A stretch of 64,000 bases of DNA. It comes from Hofstenia miamia. Its lineage: Eukaryota; Xenacoelomorpha; Acoela; Hofsteniidae. Shown here in pieces: positions 1 to 11,900 of the stretch. A model generated the notes under the pieces. The model saw nothing but the letters and a program-made list of their open reading frames with translations, had not been told where the DNA came from and did no database searches. The stretch's first letter is position 1, and each line of letters begins with the position of its first letter. A program made the position numbers and the translations under genes. The stretch covers positions 463,395-527,394 of the forward strand of contig CABFPE010000350.1 of NCBI GenBank assembly GCA_900660155.1, given 5' to 3'.

Positions 1-1865
1 AATATCTATATTAATTTGGTTTCATTTAGAGCTCTAAGAAGCAAAAATGGCAATTTTCCAAATATGTAGCATGCTAAATATATACATACTTAAAACTGTA
101 GGGATTTCGAGTTTTCATTCATAACTACTTAATCACATTAGAGACTATGTTTCTCACAATTATGAATGCAAACGATTAATTAAATAGCTCAATAAATGTC
201 TGCCTAAGTTTATATGCATAGACATGTTTGAAATATGCAGAATTAAAATGCTTCGCAATAAAGCTATTTGTAGTATTCAGCTGCAACGTGACGTCATAAT
301 AACCGTTAAATATACTGTAAACCTTTGCGTAAAAAATAGGCATTTAACGTAAAATTCACCGTTAACATTTATTCGCGGATTTATTCCGAGTGCAAGTTAG
401 GCAATAGCTTTACGGTCATGTTAACGTAAAACGCTATTTGTTGACGGTGTTGTTTACAGTTCGATTTTCACTTGTTAACGTATTGAATTTGGATCACTTC
501 CCTAAGTAATGAACAAAGCAGTAAGCAAAACAAACAGGGAGGAATAACAAAGATACAGAAGCTAACTAACACAAAGTGAATAAAAACTAAGCAAGGAAGA
601 AGGCACCACTTATGATAGCATGCGATGCATAAAATTGGATGGCAGAGAATGTCTGTATGTAAATTTTGATTGTATCATTTTAATAATTTTTCTAATCTTT
701 GTTTGGGACGACGTACCTGAGTCCCCTTGGGTATCCACCTCTGTTATAGTGCGTTGTTTGATGGGTAAACTCTTATCATTTAGAGTAATTTTCTGAAAAG
801 GCCTCACATTGTTTTTTGAAATTTATGAATCAATTTATATGTATTTGTTTCGGATCTTTTAGGAACACAATAATTTCTAATGATGTGAATTATTCTGCAA
901 TGCTATTAATGCATGATTCCTTGAAATTATTTTATTAAGGTTTTCAAAATTAGAAAATTTCCCAGTGCTTCAAAACATATGATTCGGTTTTTTGGCTTTA
1001 CATTGTAGATATATTTAATATACTTTTAAATACAAAGAATAATCATTTAAAGCAACTTTTATAATGCATTTCACCATTTATCGGGTGTTTTACATTAGTT
1101 GTGTAACTAAATTTATTCAATTTAATTATAAAATATTACAATTCAAGACCAAGGTTGAGAGTTAAGAATCAATATATCAGGTGCGAAAGCGAAATATTTA
1201 ATATTCACCGAGATAGTGAATAATCGAGATATTTTCTGAATATATTCTATCAAAGTAGACATTACTTACAAACGAATAAGTTTTTCTATGACATATTAAA
1301 AACACCGCTAAGATCTGATTTGTGTTTTAAATACACTTATAATAATTAAATTTCTTCAATTAAGTTAAATAGCTGATATAAAAACAAATTAAAAATAACT
1401 GCTTTATAGTTGCAAAATCAGTATTTTAAAAGTTGCTTTGATTGGTTTTTGAGTGGGTGAATTTCTAAATGTCATAAGTCTATCTACTAAGAAATCTCAA
1501 AATAAACGGCGTGCAAAACTTTTCTTGAAAATGATGTCTTTTTTATTTTTCTCCTTTCTGCATGCATTTCATTACTATTATATACATTGAGGCGCATTCG
1601 TATACACGCGTTTCTTATTGGAATAGATTTTTAAAAACCATTCCACAGAAAATTTAATATATTTATTCAATGTTTTGAATGTGTTAACTAGCGATTGTTA
1701 ATTAAAACGAAATTTTTCTTTTCCAAAGTGTGCTTTTAATATAGTATACAAAGATATTATTGAAATCATTGATATAGAATAACAAATTGCAAAATTCTTT
1801 TTTACCTCCAGCTTTCAAAATTTTTTAAAAATTACTAAGTGCAAAATTTGGCTATCCCTCTTGCG
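1..1865. other. AT-rich DNA with no recognised feature
   Basis: No open frame here resembles a known protein. The stretch at 290-480 repeats short GTTAAC/TTAACGTAAA words, but no larger structure was found. Confidence 0.5.
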
Positions 1866-2335
1866 CTTTATCAATTTAATCTTCTCACAATAGAAACTTA
1901 GTACATTCACGTAGTGCTTTTCCGCTTTCTTAAAAATATTCATTTTACATGGCATCATAATAACAATAATAATAATTCAATTTCAAATTTTAAAACGTTC
2001 CCCCACTAATCGATTTGAAGATTTTCCTAAATTTTCCCATTAGCATGAGCCATAAACTAAAACAGCCAATTGCTTGACAATGTATAATGTTGTCAAATAA
2101 CAGATAGAAAAGTTTATGAAAATTCAGTGTAAATTTTCTATTTCTTGCCTTGCCACAATATTGGCATGATTTTTGCTATTTTTCTCCAAATGGTCCATGT
2201 ACTAAAATCGACCAGTTTTTATAACATATAAATGCTGAAGGAATTTTTTAAATCTGTGATGGTTTCTTCAAAATCTCGTAACTCAAGAACAAAGATATGG
2301 AGAACTTATTGCTAAGTTAAACTTCTTTTGCATTG
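1866..2335 (+). repeat. Dispersed repeat, copy 1
   Basis: This stretch matches 51700-52110 in order over several blocks: TTTTACATGGCATCATAAT, AGTAATTCAATTT, TTCCCATTAGCATG, and CTGATGGTTTCTT-like segments. It is non-coding. It may be the end of an unrecognised transposon or the non-coding part of the LINE that follows. Confidence 0.5.
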
Positions 2336-2346
2336 GTGGTAATTTT

Positions 2347-2960
2347 TTGAAACTGGTTGCTTCCTATCTTTCTAACTGGAAACAAATTGTCAAAGTTAAT
2401 GGTCATTTTTCGAATAGTTGTGACATGACTAGTGGGGTGCCTCAGGGGTCAATCTTGGGTCCCTTACTGTTTATAGCATTTATTAATGACCTTCCCAGTT
2501 GTTGCTCGGCTATGTGTTTCATGTATGCTGATGATGTAAAAATTTTACATCATGACTTTTCATTAATAAAATCTGATGCTGATAAAATTATTTGCTGGGC
2601 TAAGGCAGACAAAATGAAGTTCAATTTTAAGAAATTCCAATTAATTAATTTCGGCTCTAAATGCATTTCTGAATTACATATAAATGATTCTGTTATTACT
2701 CCAGATTGCATGGTTAAAGATCTAGGTGTGTTTATCACTTCAAATTTATCTTGGTCCTACCACATTGCTCATAGGATTAAATATTGTAATCTTACTTTAC
2801 TTAGATTAAAAAGGAGTGGGCCAAAAATTGCACCCACATCACTGAAAATTAAGTTGTATAAATTACTTGTTCTACAAAGTTTACTATATGCCTCGCAAAC
2901 GTGGTTTTCTCTGGATTTCAAAGTTGGAGTATCGTGTGGCACTAAAGTTTTTTTAAAATC
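2347..2960 (+). mobile_element. LINE reverse transcriptase fragment
   Basis: About 200 residues remain open from SYLSNWKQIVKVNG through the RT core. SGVPQGSILGPLLFIAFIND and MYADDVKIL (the catalytic YxDD) are present, then KDLGVFITSNLSWSYHI and LLVLQSLLYASQTW of the thumb. It resembles Jockey/CR1-type non-LTR elements. The 5' part (endonuclease, fingers) and the 3' end are missing, so it cannot move. Confidence 0.8.
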
Positions 2961-2994
2961 AGAGAGAAAACATCTGATAATCTTATTAATTTAA

Positions 2995-3515
2995 AAAATT
3001 AGAAAAAAAGAACTATTTTTTTTTAAATATTTCTTGAGAATTCGATCGGGAAAGAAATTTGTATATTTATTTCTTGCACTGAAACCGGAATGTGGTTTCC
3101 TTTCTCGTAACCGATCAACAACATATACTTCTGGCTTGGCAATTATTCCTTTCAAAATGATTACTATTGCTCGCTGTTTGGTCATATAGCTTGTTATCCT
3201 TGTCCAAAATATATTCCTTCATTGATATATAAGATACCAATAACCCCATTTTTGTGCTTTGCTTTGAAGGCGATCAATTTTGTGTAGGTTTTGTTGTGAA
3301 CAACCTCCCCACACTCTTATGCAATAGTTTATATGAGCGGAAATCATTGCTCTATATAAATTATTCAAGTTTTCAAATTTCTAGTTTAAGTGATTTCAGT
3401 ACCAAGCAAGACATTTCTAGATCCACTCCTGTATAAGCTTGCAATTAGCATAGAAGTTCACATCGTTGACATAGATATTAAATAAAAAAAGTCCAAGGAT
3501 GGTTCCTTGCGAAAG
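2995..3515 (-). mobile_element. LINE reverse transcriptase fragment, second family
   Basis: On the minus strand SQGTILG and FNIYVND of the RT core lie near 3510-3460, and SAHINYCIRVWGGCSQQNLHKIDRLQ of the C-terminal region (in segments) near 3350-3260. Several frame changes and a lost segment, including the catalytic YxDD, separate them. Decayed non-LTR retrotransposon lying tail to tail with the previous fragment. Confidence 0.65.
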
Positions 3516-3715
3516 TCTTTTTCAATATACACCAGACTGAAAGTACAGAGTTAATTTCAAATCGTTGTTAAAAATTTGCAATTACTCTAATACAATCATT
3601 GGAAGAAGTATTCAACGTATTTAAAATCATTACTTAAATATGGATTCTAAAAGTGCAATAACAATTATAGAGGAAAATTAAGAGTAGAAAAGAACACTGA
3701 ACGGCCAACATGTCG

Positions 3716-4440
3716 TACATCAGCAGAAGTCTCATTTAACAGCAAACGCTATTGCTCTCCCTTCAATTGAGAAGCAGAAAGTGAGTTTAACTCTGCAGAT
3801 ATTTTGTGAAGAAACATTGGCAGCACTCAAATCTTCTACCTCAGTTACTCAACTTAAATATACACATGATACACACATGTTCATTGGTTTAATTTTGAAA
3901 TTTTGGAAAGTCGTTAATGTGAAGACTCCTGCTGCAGATATTAGATTCAATGATCCATTGCGATCACCCATTTCGAACAGCAATGACTGGCAGTTGAAAT
4001 TTCTTGCAGAAATTGGGAAATTGTCTCTGTTCATGAGTTGTCCAAGCAGAAATAAACGAATTCGTTCACTAGCTCAAGAGACTGGAAATGCTCTATTTTG
4101 GACTGCATCAGCACTATGCGACTTGATACACATGGTCTTAACATCGAACACATCTGCACGACATGATTATGTAATGCTTTCTCTGCAACAGGATGACTTA
4201 GAGGAAAAGTTTGGTTACTTTCGACAAAGTTGTAGTGGATGCTATTATATTACACATGAGCAAATTATGCACGCCCATAACATTGACAAGGCGAAATTTT
4301 TGCTTGATGTCAATTTTCAATTTGATGTTGGCAAGAATGCGAACCATTAATGCAACTTATGCTTTAGCCCTTGGGATAACAATGAACTGTCTTTTAGATA
4401 TTTTGGAAGATTTGGTAGATTGTCAGAAGAGGAGATGATG
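3716..4440 (+). pseudogene. P-element/THAP9-like transposase fragment
   Basis: A 189-residue frame from 3781 contains LILKFWKVVNVK, RFNDPLRSPI, LAQETGNALFWTASAL and DDLEEKFGYFRQSCSG. That order is typical of the C-terminal half of P-element and THAP9 transposases. The frame extends a little upstream (ALPSIEKQKVSL) and continues in another frame past 4350. The THAP finger and N-terminal catalytic part are absent, and no terminal repeats were found. Confidence 0.65.
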
Positions 4441-5030
4441 AGGACGTTTTATGTAGCAAGCTATTTGGCCGTTAAAGACCATACATTGATATACTGCCAG
4501 AATTACAATTACTTAAATACACTTCATTTTGGCAGGAAATGAACAGCGGACGCTTGGCATATCCATGTGATTTATTTCTCTTCTCAATCAATTGCACATA
4601 ATAAGGCGTGAAGATATATATATCAATAAAGAAAAGCATCAAAAGAACAATCGCGAATATTTTCTTCAAGCAATATGCTAAATCTCAATCGTCTACAGGT
4701 CCTAAATCATCAATTGTAAAGCTGGCAAAATTCTTTCAATTATGTATTACATTTGTTTAATATAGTTTTAGTTGTTTACTGTATTTATAGTAATTGTTAA
4801 TTAGAACTTGGATAGCTAGAGAAACTATAATAAGTAAACCAAAGTCATATCTCAAAACAATATGTATCTAGCTTTACAATAAATACAAACAGCGTAATTT
4901 GCAGTTTCACATTTTAGGCCCTCAAGTTTTAGTGAATAATTTCGGCTGCATGGCCTGGTTAGAGGGCGCCTTGCACTAGTAGTTAGGCAATTACCACTTT
5001 GCGCAATAATTCAATTCTTCCATGTTTTCA
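4441..5030. other. No recognised feature
   Basis: AT-rich spacer between transposon fragments with no open frame of note. Confidence 0.4.
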
Positions 5031-5032
5031 TT

Positions 5033-5682
5033 ATGAGTCACCTTAATTACGCAAAAATTTTATTTACTGACCTAATCGAAGTGCCTTATAAAAAACTTGA
5101 TATTCAATTAAAATGGGCATTAAATATCACAACGAAAAACTCATCGAAAACCAAACAGTACATTTCTAGGTCAATTCTTTCTTCAAAACAACTGGTTATA
5201 TTGAATACCCTTCTGACATTCTTCAAGATAATCAGAAACCTACCACCTTATAATACGATTAAAATACTGGGATTTACTCTTAAACATTATTAATGATCAA
5301 AGCTTTTTACATGTGTTAAGTATAAAAAACGTTTTAAAGAAATCCTTCATTAATCTCGCCATTCGAACCTGGAATTCGCTACCTAAAGAAATTAAAAATA
5401 TTGAAAAATTGAAATCTTTTTAAAAACATTTAAAAATCTTCCTTAAGCAAAATATATTTCTGGAAAATCATGGCTAGGATACAAATTTTATAACAATGAC
5501 TATAACTCGATTTTAAAATAGTACTATAATAATTTATCAATAGCCTGTAATATTTCTTTTGTAATTTACGTGAATTGTATGTGTTTTTCAGAATTTAATG
5601 ACGCTATTCAGATAAATTATCAGTTATTTAATTGTTAACATTTATCTGAATAAAGATTCTCTTATATTATCTTATCTTATGT
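5033..5682 (+). mobile_element. 5'-truncated LINE with (TTATC)n tail
   Basis: The 86-residue frame (MSHLNYAKILFTDL) matches the C-terminal part of the minus-strand LINE at 6509-7335. Later pieces such as TWNSLPKEIKNIEKLKSF follow in other frames. It has a 3' UTR with AATAAA (5649-5654) and ends in TCTTATATTATCTTATCTTA (5658-5677). This pentanucleotide tail is the family's 3' end. Confidence 0.7.
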
Positions 5683-5689
5683 AATATTC

Positions 5690-5950
5690 TTGATTGATTG
5701 GAGTGCTAAGTTCAGATACTCCCGTGCAAACGAAATATTTATCTGGGTGTCATCTGCAAACATGTGGTGAGATATTTCATTCTAAAAAAGAAAATAACTA
5801 ATAAAAGAATTGTTGAATATTAATAATATAGGGCCAAGTAATGAGCTCTGAGGTACCCTGCTTGAAATAAGTTCTATACTAGAGCATTCATTTCCAACTC
5901 GAACAGAGTACGTTACTGCAACTACCCTTCCCCCAAGACAGCTAATCGTT
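5690..5950 (-). mobile_element. LINE RT core fragment
   Basis: Minus strand reads YSVRVGNECSSIELIS, then PQSSLLGPILL and MFADDTQINIS. These are the RT core with the catalytic FADD and a mutated PQG. It is a CR1/L2-like non-LTR relic with frameshifts, cut on its upstream side by the next element. Confidence 0.6.
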
Positions 5951-6240
5951 TTTAATAAAGTAAGTAAGTAAGTAAACTTTTATTATGATAATCATCATAA
6001 CATTAAGATTATGAATAAAGGAGAGATTCACGATTTCAGGAATCGGCTGGGGAAGAGGGATAGTTCTTTAGAGCTTGTCGTTTTCCTCACTGACGGCATT
6101 CTGGGTCGTAGCTTTGTCATTGCATACTCTGTTCGCTCTGGAACGTATTTATGCAGTGGATCTTTTACGCCCATGCGTTGGATTTGCCTGTATAGCCTTC
6201 GGTCTGGTATGCGAATATGTTCCCTTATTGGAATGTAGTA
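5951..6240 (-). mobile_element. LINE 3' terminus with (TTAC)n tail
   Basis: Minus strand encodes REHIRIPDRRLYRQIQRMG and MTKLRPRMPSVRKT up to a stop. A short 3' UTR follows, with AATAAA (5978-5983) and the tail TTTACTTACTTACTTACTTT (5957-5976). It seems to be the last 70 codons of a LINE unrelated in tail type to its neighbours, inserted beside the RT fragment. Family not certain. Confidence 0.5.
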
Positions 6241-6299
6241 AACTTCTTTAAGATAATTAATGAATCAAGTTTCCCAACGTTAACGTCAATATCAGAAAC

Positions 6300-6508
6300 A
6301 GATCGAAAAAAAAATTGCTTGCATTAAATTTCATAAAAATATTTTGAAGCATTCATTTATTAATAGTGCAACTAGCTCCTGGAACATCCTACCAAAAGTT
6401 ATTAAAGATAACAATAATTTTAAGTCTTCTAACAAGAAGTTAAAAAATTTTTTACTAAAACAAAAATTATATATCTGGAAATCTTGACTGGGACTTAAAT
6501 GTTATAAT
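6300..6508 (+). mobile_element. LINE C-terminal fragment, (TTATC) family, plus copy
   Basis: Plus strand reads KHSFINSATSSWNILPKVI and LKNFLLKQKLYIWKS, the same end region as 5350-5480 and 6700-6840. It stops abruptly at the (GATAA)n run at 6506-6528, where a second copy begins in the opposite direction. Confidence 0.6.
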
Positions 6509-7340
6509 AAGATAAGATAAGATAAGACAATCTTTATTAAGAGAAGGTAAAGCAATTAATACAAACTGATGGCTTCTCAAAATAGCGTCATTAAAAAAAA
6601 TAAAACAAAATCATACTATTTACAAACCTATACATTGCTAAGAAGGCTAAGAATAAGTCTACATTCTAGTAATTGTGTAATTGCTATTATAGAATTTGTA
6701 CCCTGTCCAAGATCTTCCTGGGATGAATTTTTGCTTAAGAATAAATCTTTTCACACTATTTCGGAATTCTTTCAGTTTTGTAATATGCTTAATTTCGTTA
6801 GGCAGATTATTCCATTGCCTTGTGGCTACGTTTAAAAATGAATTTTCTTTGACTTTACGTCTGAACCTAGTGACAACATATTTCTTAGACCGTCTATTGA
6901 AAGTTTTCTTGAATTCAGGGAGATTTATCTTATCATAAGGCGGAATTTCGTTAGCAGCTTTGAAAAATAATGTAGCAATATTGATTTGTATTAATTGTTG
7001 AGAAGGACACGTTTCCAAAATATAATTTTTGGTGTTACTAGAATTTCTTTTGCAAACATTTAAAGCCCATTTATATTGCAGCTGAAGTTTATTTATCAAT
7101 GACGTGCTCAAATTTGAAAATAGTACACTCCCGTAATTTAGGTGGCTCATAACAAATGCGTGGAATAGCTGAATTATTGCATGAGGAGGTAATAGGTCAG
7201 CAACCTGAGAAATAGTTCTTATGCCAGCAGCAATTTTTTTCTGTGTAGATTTAATGTGCTCGGAAAAAGAAAGTTTTGAGTCAATTATTATTCCTAAATA
7301 TTTGAAAGAATCACTTGTAGAAATAATTGCATTTCTTAGT
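6506..7340 (-). mobile_element. 5'-truncated LINE, (TTATC) family, minus copy
   Basis: A continuous frame of at least 200 residues runs from SDSFKYLGIIIDSKLSFSEH through VADLLPPHAIIQLFHAF and MSHLNYGSVLFSNL to FNRRSKKYVVTRFRRKVK, and ends in TGYKFYNSNYTITRM and a stop at 6659. It is the thumb and C-terminal part of a CR1/L2-type RT. The 3' UTR has AATAAA (6533-6538) and a CTTATCTTATCTTATC tail. The unbroken frame suggests it is the youngest copy here. Confidence 0.75.
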
Positions 7341-8426
7341 CAAATTTTTATTTGTATGCAAGTTATTAGATAAACAAAGCAACTGTCTCCAATATTTTGA
7401 ATATGAATAGCATTAATCAAGGCCCTTTTATAGCAAATTGACGTTTCATTAGGTGCTTTAAATTACTGATCTCCTAGGCCCTATTAAATATCCTCCAACC
7501 ACTAATACCAATTGAAATATGCAGCACTAATTAGATGAACTTGGGTCACAATAACTCCGATCAATGCTTTCATTAATTAACTATTGTGCTGCCCTTGTTG
7601 GCATATTAAATTTTCAGTTGTTATATGCCCTTGATTTGTAACACTAAAATATTCAATTGTAGAATTTAGTTTAATATGTTTAGCAATGTTGGAAATAATT
7701 CTAATAAACTGAACATAACTTTGAAGTGAGATTGCAACTTGCATATTATTTTATTATTTAGTGCCTATTTAAAACTTACAGGAATAAACATTTTTGCTGA
7801 CATTATCACTAAATAGAATGTATGGAACAAACAATTTCATTAACATTGAATGATTTTCTCAATGCATCATGTTCATTTCTTAATAGGTACCATTTAGCAA
7901 CACTATGCAATTTAGAGTTAAAAGAAGTGCGCGCACATCTAAGTCAAAGGATTACTGCTAAATTGTTCTATTATATTCTCCGCCCTATTAAAAACTATTT
8001 AGCGCTATAAACTATGTAACTTAGCTTCTGTTTCCATAGCCAAGTTACACTGCATAATTTTAGTAATTGTGTAAATTTGATCAAATCAAACTGATTTCTT
8101 AACGTAATTCTTCGTATCTTTCTATAGATTTTACATTACACATTGACGAAATTGCACAGCTTGGCATTACTTGTTTTCAAGAATGACTACATTTTGCATA
8201 AAAAAATGTTTTATCGATTTTAATGTTGATTATGTAAAGTATTACTAAGACTTATTGATTTGAATTAAGTTTGTTTAAGCATTGTTTCTCAAAAATTAAT
8301 AAATTAAGTGATTATTCAGTTTTTCAATATCGAATTCATATACACAAAATTTACGACCTCAATATTTGATGTAGAATGCACATGAAAAATTAAACAAAAA
8401 CATGACACCAATTAAAAAGTTAAATT
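7341..8426. other. Spacer beyond the AlaRS 3' end
   Basis: AT-rich, no coding or repeat structure recognised. 8427-8730 is probably AlaRS 3' UTR. Confidence 0.4.
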
Positions 8427-8712
8427 TTTATTACCAATTTTCATAAATGTACACAAGCATTGTAAAAAATTTGCCTTAAATAATGCAAGTCAATGTAAAT
8501 TTTGAATATACTTTAGCCTTTAGAATTAGTACCAGAAGGTTTTACAAAATAACAAAAATTAAGTCTTATACTTTACAGCATTATGTTAAATTCCATGAAG
8601 TAGTTAGTATTTAGTATAACAGTTATAAAAACGTTGATTTAGCAAATATATTAAAGGACTTCAATAGCAAAATTGCGTAGATTGTGTCTGAAATTCAATA
8701 ATATACAAAGAA

Positions 8713-8718
8713 TTTATT
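8713..8718 (-). terminator. AlaRS candidate poly(A) signal
   Basis: AATAAA on the minus strand lies 12 bases past the TAA stop. A second AATAAA at 8427-8432, about 300 bases on, is a more usual 3' UTR distance. Which one is used cannot be told from sequence. Confidence 0.4.
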
Positions 8719-8730
8719 ATAAAGCAAATT

Positions 8731-8901
8731 TTAGGGTAGCTTTGATGATGCAAATTCTTTCGCTATACTCAAAACACTTTCGACTTTATTAGCATCTGGG
8801 ACATTGCATTGCGCCGTGTTTGGTTTTCCGCCACCACGGCCTTCAAACGATGACGATATATGCTTCACCCAATCATTGGCTGCGATTTTATCTACAGAAT
8901 C
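8731..8901 (-). CDS. AARS1: AlaRS exon 18 (last)
   Basis: Encodes residues 902-957 and the TAA stop. It contains [19 protein letters not shown], the glycine-rich C-Ala signature, and ends in [10 protein letters not shown]. Confidence 0.95.
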   Translation of the reverse strand, partial: DSVDKIAANDWVKHISSSFEGRGGGKPNTAQCNVPDANKVESVLSIAKEFASSKLP

Positions 8902-11900
8902 CTAAACATAAATTTAGATATAAACAAACAAATAAAATGATGCTAATAATCTTTAAAAAGCTTTCAATTCAAGATATACATCAAGAATTCATTACTGTAG
9001 TTTACTTATCGTAAATTCTACGCGAATCGAAAATTTCATTCAATGTTTTTTGAATAAAGGGGGTTCGTCAACCATTTTTTAATTATTGGCAAATTCAATT
9101 TTAGTTTTCGAAAATACCAGAAGAAAGTCTTTCTTGAACTAACAAATAGCTTTAAAGTGTGCTCCTACATGTTTCTAAAAATAGAAATGGTATCTTTGCA
9201 TTCATATGAAACATTACAATATAAACAACTAAATATTATTTCAGATCAAAAGATTACATTAATATTTGGAATGGATGAAAATTGCAATTATACACATGCT
9301 ACAAATAAAGTCAAAAATAAAGGAACTAGACGTTTTAGCGGAGTCAAGAACAATCATATTACAAGCGCAATCAACAACAACTAATGAAGATAGTTCCGAT
9401 CAAAGATTATACAGCGCTTGCGGTGGTTCAAGAAGTAAACTATGTGTTACAATGGCTGTGGATATCTTCACGTGCCTCACGACGCAGCACTGTGGATTAT
9501 AGGTGTTAACGTTGCTGTGATACCTAAACAGGCTCGACCCAACAACATGCTGGTCTCAACTCACTGTCAATTGAGCAAAACAGTTGGATAAAATCTCCGT
9601 TACTCCGCAAATAACATCTCCATAGCAATACATAGTTCCTATCATTGTCATCATCTATCCAATATCGAAATAGAAACCTTTTCATTCGTGTTAGGTCTCT
9701 GATAGTTTATTCGCTCCACTGTCAGATGAATGAAATAATGTTGCAAATAGAATTGGTAGATGTTTCCAAACAAATTTTGTTGAATAATTTTTAATACCTG
9801 CTGATGAAATGATATGATGATTGTGTGCTGATTGCCAATGACTTTCGTTAAATAAAATTTGGTGATTTACACTTTGTAACTATTGGTTATCATTAATTGG
9901 TATTGCTTATCATTAGATCATAGTTCTTTCTCTTGTGCGCAATTTTATTAACATTTAGATTTTTCATGATAGTGCCCCTAAATTGAGATTAACGGCAATT
10001 GACTAAAGCAACTGGCAGCAATTGCCCAACTATAATACACTCTTACACTAATAGAGTAAAAGAATAATGACGGGATTGACTGTTAATGAAAGAATGTCAA
10101 CAGAAGCATAACATTGTTAATGCTTCTACATTCAATTATTCATTGTATATATTGTATGATTATCAAAAAATGAAACAAACCTTGGGTACAAAAGATGCGC
10201 ATTTGATAGTGTTCTTTTCAGTATGCACAGAGACCATCATTGTAGGTTTCTTCATTTGCAATCCAGCTTTATTTACAGCCTTAAAAGAAAAAATTGGTAT
10301 CGAAATACTTCAAATCACAACTTGTTGCGATTTTAATATCTGAAATTGAAAAAGTAATCCTAATTTTAAACATAATACAAAAAACTTTAGCAAATGACTT
10401 TAGTTGAATAAATTAAATCGTAGACATTTTATTAAACAGATTCGGGGTGTCGGCGTATTTCAACTTATCAATTTCCAGGCAGTTGAAAGCAGTGCTAGGC
10501 CAACCTTAAACCAATTTCAAGGCAGTAGCAGAGTGTTTAGTCTCAAAAATTTAAATTTCTATATAGCTTTAAACTGAACCTAAAGCAATGAATAAATAAG
10601 GGCGATTGAACAATAAATTCCGTCAGTATACATGTTTTAGAAAATGGGCCTGAAGAGGATTGTTCCAAACGGAGATTCCAATCGAAAACACTGATAATGG
10701 TTGATGCAGCAACAATCAAATCTATATGATATACACATGTAATCAAGACAAGTACATGCAATGCAACCATAAAAAGCAATAGTTTTAGATAACACACTGA
10801 ATTTGCCGCAATAGGAAATAGAATTTCTAGCTAATTCTAGAAGTTCCATGAAGTTCAAAGCAGCAATTTTATATTTTCAGGCAGTTCCAAATTTCTAGAC
10901 TAACCCTAGACACTCTACGACTGTTAATACAAATTTTTAACTTCAGCCATTTAGGATATTGTATATTTGTGATGTCGAGCACTAAAAATAAACCTTGTCA
11001 TCAATGTTGTCGGCTACTCTTAGCAATATGAATGCGAGCTCTGCATTTTCCTCCATCGGAGAAAGAATGCTCATGAGATCAGTGTATTGTGCTTGTTTGG
11101 CTTTGGTCTCCCACTCAGCCAGCTTCTTCTTTAAGGCACCTTGCCTTTCAACAACGTTGCGTTTGACATTCTGGGCGATAGTAAGCGCATCGGCATCCTA
11201 AATATGCATGCATCAGATTTCATAACTTATTCCATTCAAAAAAAATTATAAAACTAGGATTGAGAATTTTCATCATTTTTCACGAATGAACAAACATTTC
11301 AATGCACTTTGAGCGCACAAGAGGGAGCAAATAGTAAGAATGTGGTAAATTGAGACCACTTTCACAAAGTTGACTTTTCTTCCAATCAACGGACCGAAGT
11401 CGTGAAATATTTAATCACGAATGAAATAGAAATTTTTGTTATTGTATTGAAATGAGAACCTTGATGGTAAAATAAAACATACTAGTCGTAAAGCGTTTAG
11501 CTCTGATGTAAGATAAGATATATCAGCATAATTCACTTCTTTCATGCGAGCTTCGAGTTGAGAGACTTTTGATAGAAGATTCTCACCAGTTGCCTTTGCC
11601 TAAAGTGCTCAATTATTGCTATTTATTAAAACCGAAATATAAATCAGAAAATATAATAACACAATAAAAGACCAAGCTAGCAAATCTAATAATGTACTAA
11701 AGCTTCAAAAAGATAAAAAAATCTCATAATAGATTGTAGACCTGCTTATAGCCTCTGCAAAAGGCATAAAAACCTATGATCAGAAAATGTCAATAACAGT
11801 TCAATTATTTGATAGATTAATTATCATTAAAAAACTTGAAGATATCAATATAATTGCACTGTTGTCAAACTGAGTTGGTAATTTCGTCAAGACGATCTTA

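Noticed and set aside
10637-10858. Small minus-strand frames in AlaRS intron 16
   Set aside because: No similarity to any family, no splice support, and not needed for the AlaRS frame.
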